A stretch of 8,177 nt of DNA from Pseudomonadota bacterium (GTDB lineage Bacteria > Bdellovibrionota_C > UBA2361 > OMIW01). The stretch is from the NCBI GenBank assembly GCA_900299205.1, contig OMIW01000072.1:1-8177 (forward strand), written 5' to 3'. The notes below the pieces were generated by a model that saw only the letters and a program-made list of their open reading frames with translations, searched no databases and was not told where the DNA came from. Both the position numbers and the translations under genes were made by a program. This document shows positions 6,614 to 8,177 of this stretch, one piece after another. Numbering within the stretch: position 1 is the stretch's first letter; every line of letters begins with the position of its first letter.

Positions 6614-7471
6614 TTACTTTTTAGCGTTACGAATAATCTCTTCCATCTCCTCAGCGGTTGGTCGAAATACGCTCGGAATCGTTTTGCGGGCGAATTCGAG
6701 GGCGACGGCGGGGGGGGAGCCTCCCGCGAATGAAACAAGAGCTACCTTGACCGTGTGTAAGATCGCCGTTTGTTCGCGCGCGACGTGTTCGGTTTTGGCG
6801 GCGATGGGGGCCATATAGCCGTAGGAGAGCAAGATGCCAAGCATGGTTCCCACGAGGGCCGCCGCGACGTGGCCCCCGATCTCTGCAGGTGGCCCATCGA
6901 GATGCTGCATGGTGATGATGATCCCGAGAACCGCTGCAACTATTCCGAGCGCGGGGAACGCATCCGCGAGTTTGGAGAGAGCAGTGGGGACCAGCAGAGC
7001 CTCCTCGTGGTGAGTCTCGATCTCGGTATCAAGCATCCGCTCAAGGTCAAAGGCGTTAACGACCCCATCGACGAATAGTCGGAGGGCGCTTGTGAAGGTG
7101 TCCATGAGGTGGTGATTGTGGGAGGCCTTAGGGTATCTATTGAAGCGGGGACTGTCGTGAGGATTCGAGAGATCGGCCTCGATGCCAAGCGCTCCCTCCT
7201 TTCTCATGGTATCAAAGAGACTCGCCATTAACCCCATCAAATCAACATAGGTTCCCTTGTCGATGCCACTCCCTTTAATAGCACCGATAATTCCAGGGAT
7301 GACATGTTTTGCGACGTAGCTGGGATTTCCCGAGATAACAGTGAAGACAGCGGATCCACCGATGACGAGAAGTTCGTATGGCTGAATAAGAACCGGTATT
7401 GGTCCGCCAGGCCCGATAAAGCCTATTAGTACGCAGGCGGTAACCCCGATTATGCCGACGATGACGCCCAT
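6614..7471 (-). CDS. motA: Flagellar motor stator protein MotA
   Basis: Four-helix inner-membrane protein that with MotB forms the proton channel and pushes on the rotor protein FliG. The chosen start is the ATG at 7471 (MGVIVGIIGV), 8 nt after GAGGG, giving 285 residues against 295 in E. coli. The frame extends upstream to 7627, but those 52 residues are not MotA-like. Membrane segments lie at about 1-20, 33-50, 171-188 and 202-222. Residues matching those important in E. coli MotA sit at the same numbers: Arg90 and Glu98 in the cytoplasmic loop (TMRKEGALGIE), Pro173 (AFP) and Pro222 (APIA). The cytoplasmic loop also has HHLMDTFTSALRLFVDG. It is the first gene of the motA-motB pair. No flagellar sigma-28 box was found upstream. 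Confidence 0.96.
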   Translation of the reverse strand: MGVIVGIIGVTACVLIGFIGPGGPIPVLIQPYELLVIGGSAVFTVISGNPSYVAKHVIPGIIGAIKGSGIDKGTYVDLMGLMASLFDTMRKEGALGIEADLSNPHDSPRFNRYPKASHNHHLMDTFTSALRLFVDGVVNAFDLERMLDTEIETHHEEALLVPTALSKLADAFPALGIVAAVLGIIITMQHLDGPPAEIGGHVAAALVGTMLGILLSYGYMAPIAAKTEHVAREQTAILHTVKVALVSFAGGSPPAVALEFARKTIPSVFRPTAEEMEEIIRNAKK

Positions 7472-7479
7472 GCTATATG

Positions 7480-7484
7480 CCCTC
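7480..7484 (-). promoter_or_regulatory. Ribosome binding site of motA
   Basis: GAGGG on the minus strand ends 8 nt before the ATG at 7471. It decides the start in favour of MGVIVGIIGV over upstream in-frame starts as far as 7627. Confidence 0.7.
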
Positions 7485-7772
7485 GAGATGCGACTGGTTA
7501 TCGCGGAGAGGATCGAGGCTATATAACGGCTTAATACTAGTGCGTTCGGTGAATAAGAACGTCGCCCCCCAATCTCCCTCGTGAGGAGTCGGCATAATCG
7601 AGAGTCGTCTGAAGGAAATATGCACAAACGCGGTATCTTTCCGAGAAGGTGCAGTTCGAATGGCTCTTGCTAAAAAGTTGGGGGTTAGAGACAACAATCG
7701 GGTTGGTAGTTAACACCAATGTATTAATTACCGACTATAGATCCGTTTTGAAAATACTGATTTGCCGGGTAT

Positions 7773-7777
7773 GAGGG
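7773..7777 (+). promoter_or_regulatory. Ribosome binding site of the response regulator
   Basis: GAGGG lies 5 nt before the ATG at 7783. This favours that start over the in-frame TTG at 7762 and ATG at 7771, which have no such motif at a suitable distance. Confidence 0.6.
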
Positions 7778-7782
7778 CACAG

Positions 7783-8145
7783 ATGAGCAAAAAATCGAAA
7801 ATTTTGGTTGTCGACGATGAAGCTGTTTTCTCTACTCTGATATCCTCGAGTTTGACCAGAGCGGGATTTGACGTGCGAAGCGCAGGGGATGGAGGTCGTG
7901 CGATCGAGGATGGGAGGACATTTAAACCCGATCTTCTTTTCTGTGACTGGATGCTCCGCGACGGAAAAACTGGTCTCGATGTGGCCAGAGCGTTGAGGCG
8001 GGAAAATTCATCGCTCAAGGTGGTGATCGTTACGGGACTTCCCGAGAAAGCTGAGGCTGGGTTGAGAGGGTTTCCGGTGTCATGTTTGATAGAAAAGCCG
8101 TGTGATTCACGGGAGGTCGTGCAGGCGATTAGGTCGCTAATCTAG
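7783..8145 (+). CDS. Single-domain response regulator (CheY-like receiver)
   Basis: A 120-residue receiver domain with no output domain, so it probably acts by phosphorylation-dependent protein binding, as CheY or Spo0F do. The visible active-site residues are the acidic pair Asp11/Asp12 (ILVVDDE), phosphoacceptor Asp55 (LLFCDWMLRDG), Thr84 (VIVTG) and Lys105 (LIEKP), all in the usual order and spacing. The usual aromatic switch residue just before the KP motif is not obvious: the position reads Leu102, in CLIEKP. The start at 7783 was chosen from the ribosome binding site and because the domain begins directly after it. It is transcribed away from motAB. A chemotaxis or motility role is suggested only by this location. 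It could equally serve an unlinked histidine kinase, so no gene symbol is given. Confidence 0.93.
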   Translation: MSKKSKILVVDDEAVFSTLISSSLTRAGFDVRSAGDGGRAIEDGRTFKPDLLFCDWMLRDGKTGLDVARALRRENSSLKVVIVTGLPEKAEAGLRGFPVSCLIEKPCDSREVVQAIRSLI

Positions 8146-8177
8146 GCGACTGAGGGCCCGAGTCAGGAGTTAACGCG

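Larger units (their letters stand above)
7472..7782. other. Divergent intergenic region between motA and the receiver gene
   Basis: About 310 bases carry the promoters of both motAB (-) and the response regulator (+). I searched by eye for sigma-70, sigma-28 and sigma-54 boxes and found no convincing pair on either strand. The part at 7703-7740 is AT-rich and contains TTGGT (7703-7707) facing ACCAA (7715-7719) around GTTAAC, a possible operator. Nothing else, including any RNA gene, is apparent. The minus-strand open frame reaching 7627 is not conserved MotA sequence. Confidence 0.5.

Noticed and set aside
7521-7560. Possible -10 elements (TAGTAT, TTATAT on the minus strand) for motA, and a GCCGTTAT resembling a sigma-28 -10 box
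   Set aside because: No acceptable -35 element at the right spacing for any of them.
7472-7627. 52-residue N-terminal extension of MotA
   Set aside because: Residues upstream of MGVIVGIIGV are not MotA-like. A GAGGG motif supports the start at 7471, and that start puts Arg90, Glu98, Pro173 and Pro222 at E. coli positions.

Overview
The window reads as chromosomal DNA of a motile Gram-negative bacterium. It has a class A Lon protease, a proton-type flagellar stator pair (MotA/MotB), a CheY-like receiver protein, a valine tRNA, and an exported protein with one c-type haem motif. I cannot fix the phylum from sequence alone. The MotB N-terminus and the haem/propeller protein are of kinds I associate with deltaproteobacteria-like lineages and their relatives and with environmental genomes, but that is an impression. 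No mobile element, CRISPR array or integrase was seen.

Layout: (1) 1-1890 (+), lon, cut at the 5' end by the window edge, followed by a long GC-rich hairpin (1993-2031). (2) 2056-2175 (+), tRNA-Val(UAC) with its own well-formed extended -10 promoter. (3) 2371-4907 (-), one gene for an exported beta-propeller/haem protein resembling hydrazine synthase subunit alpha (HzsA-like). In this sequence it is split between two reading frames by an apparent single-base loss at about 4384-4388. (4) 4908-5192, an intergenic stretch that may hold remains of a small ORF, plus a stem-loop overlapping the motB stop codon. (5) 5193-6584 (-) motB and 6614-7471 (-) motA, with motA first in transcription order and a 29-nt gap, almost certainly an operon. 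(6) 7472-7782, a divergent intergenic region. (7) 7783-8145 (+), a single-domain response regulator.

MotA and MotB form the inner-membrane, proton-driven stator of the flagellar motor. The receiver protein next to them is divergently transcribed and could serve chemotaxis or motility, although adjacency is the only evidence. Lon and the tRNA are housekeeping genes. The least ordinary items are the frameshifted HzsA-like gene and the enlarged MotB, which has a linker of about 170 residues and a proline-rich C-terminal tail of about 110 residues. I found no convincing new multi-gene system.
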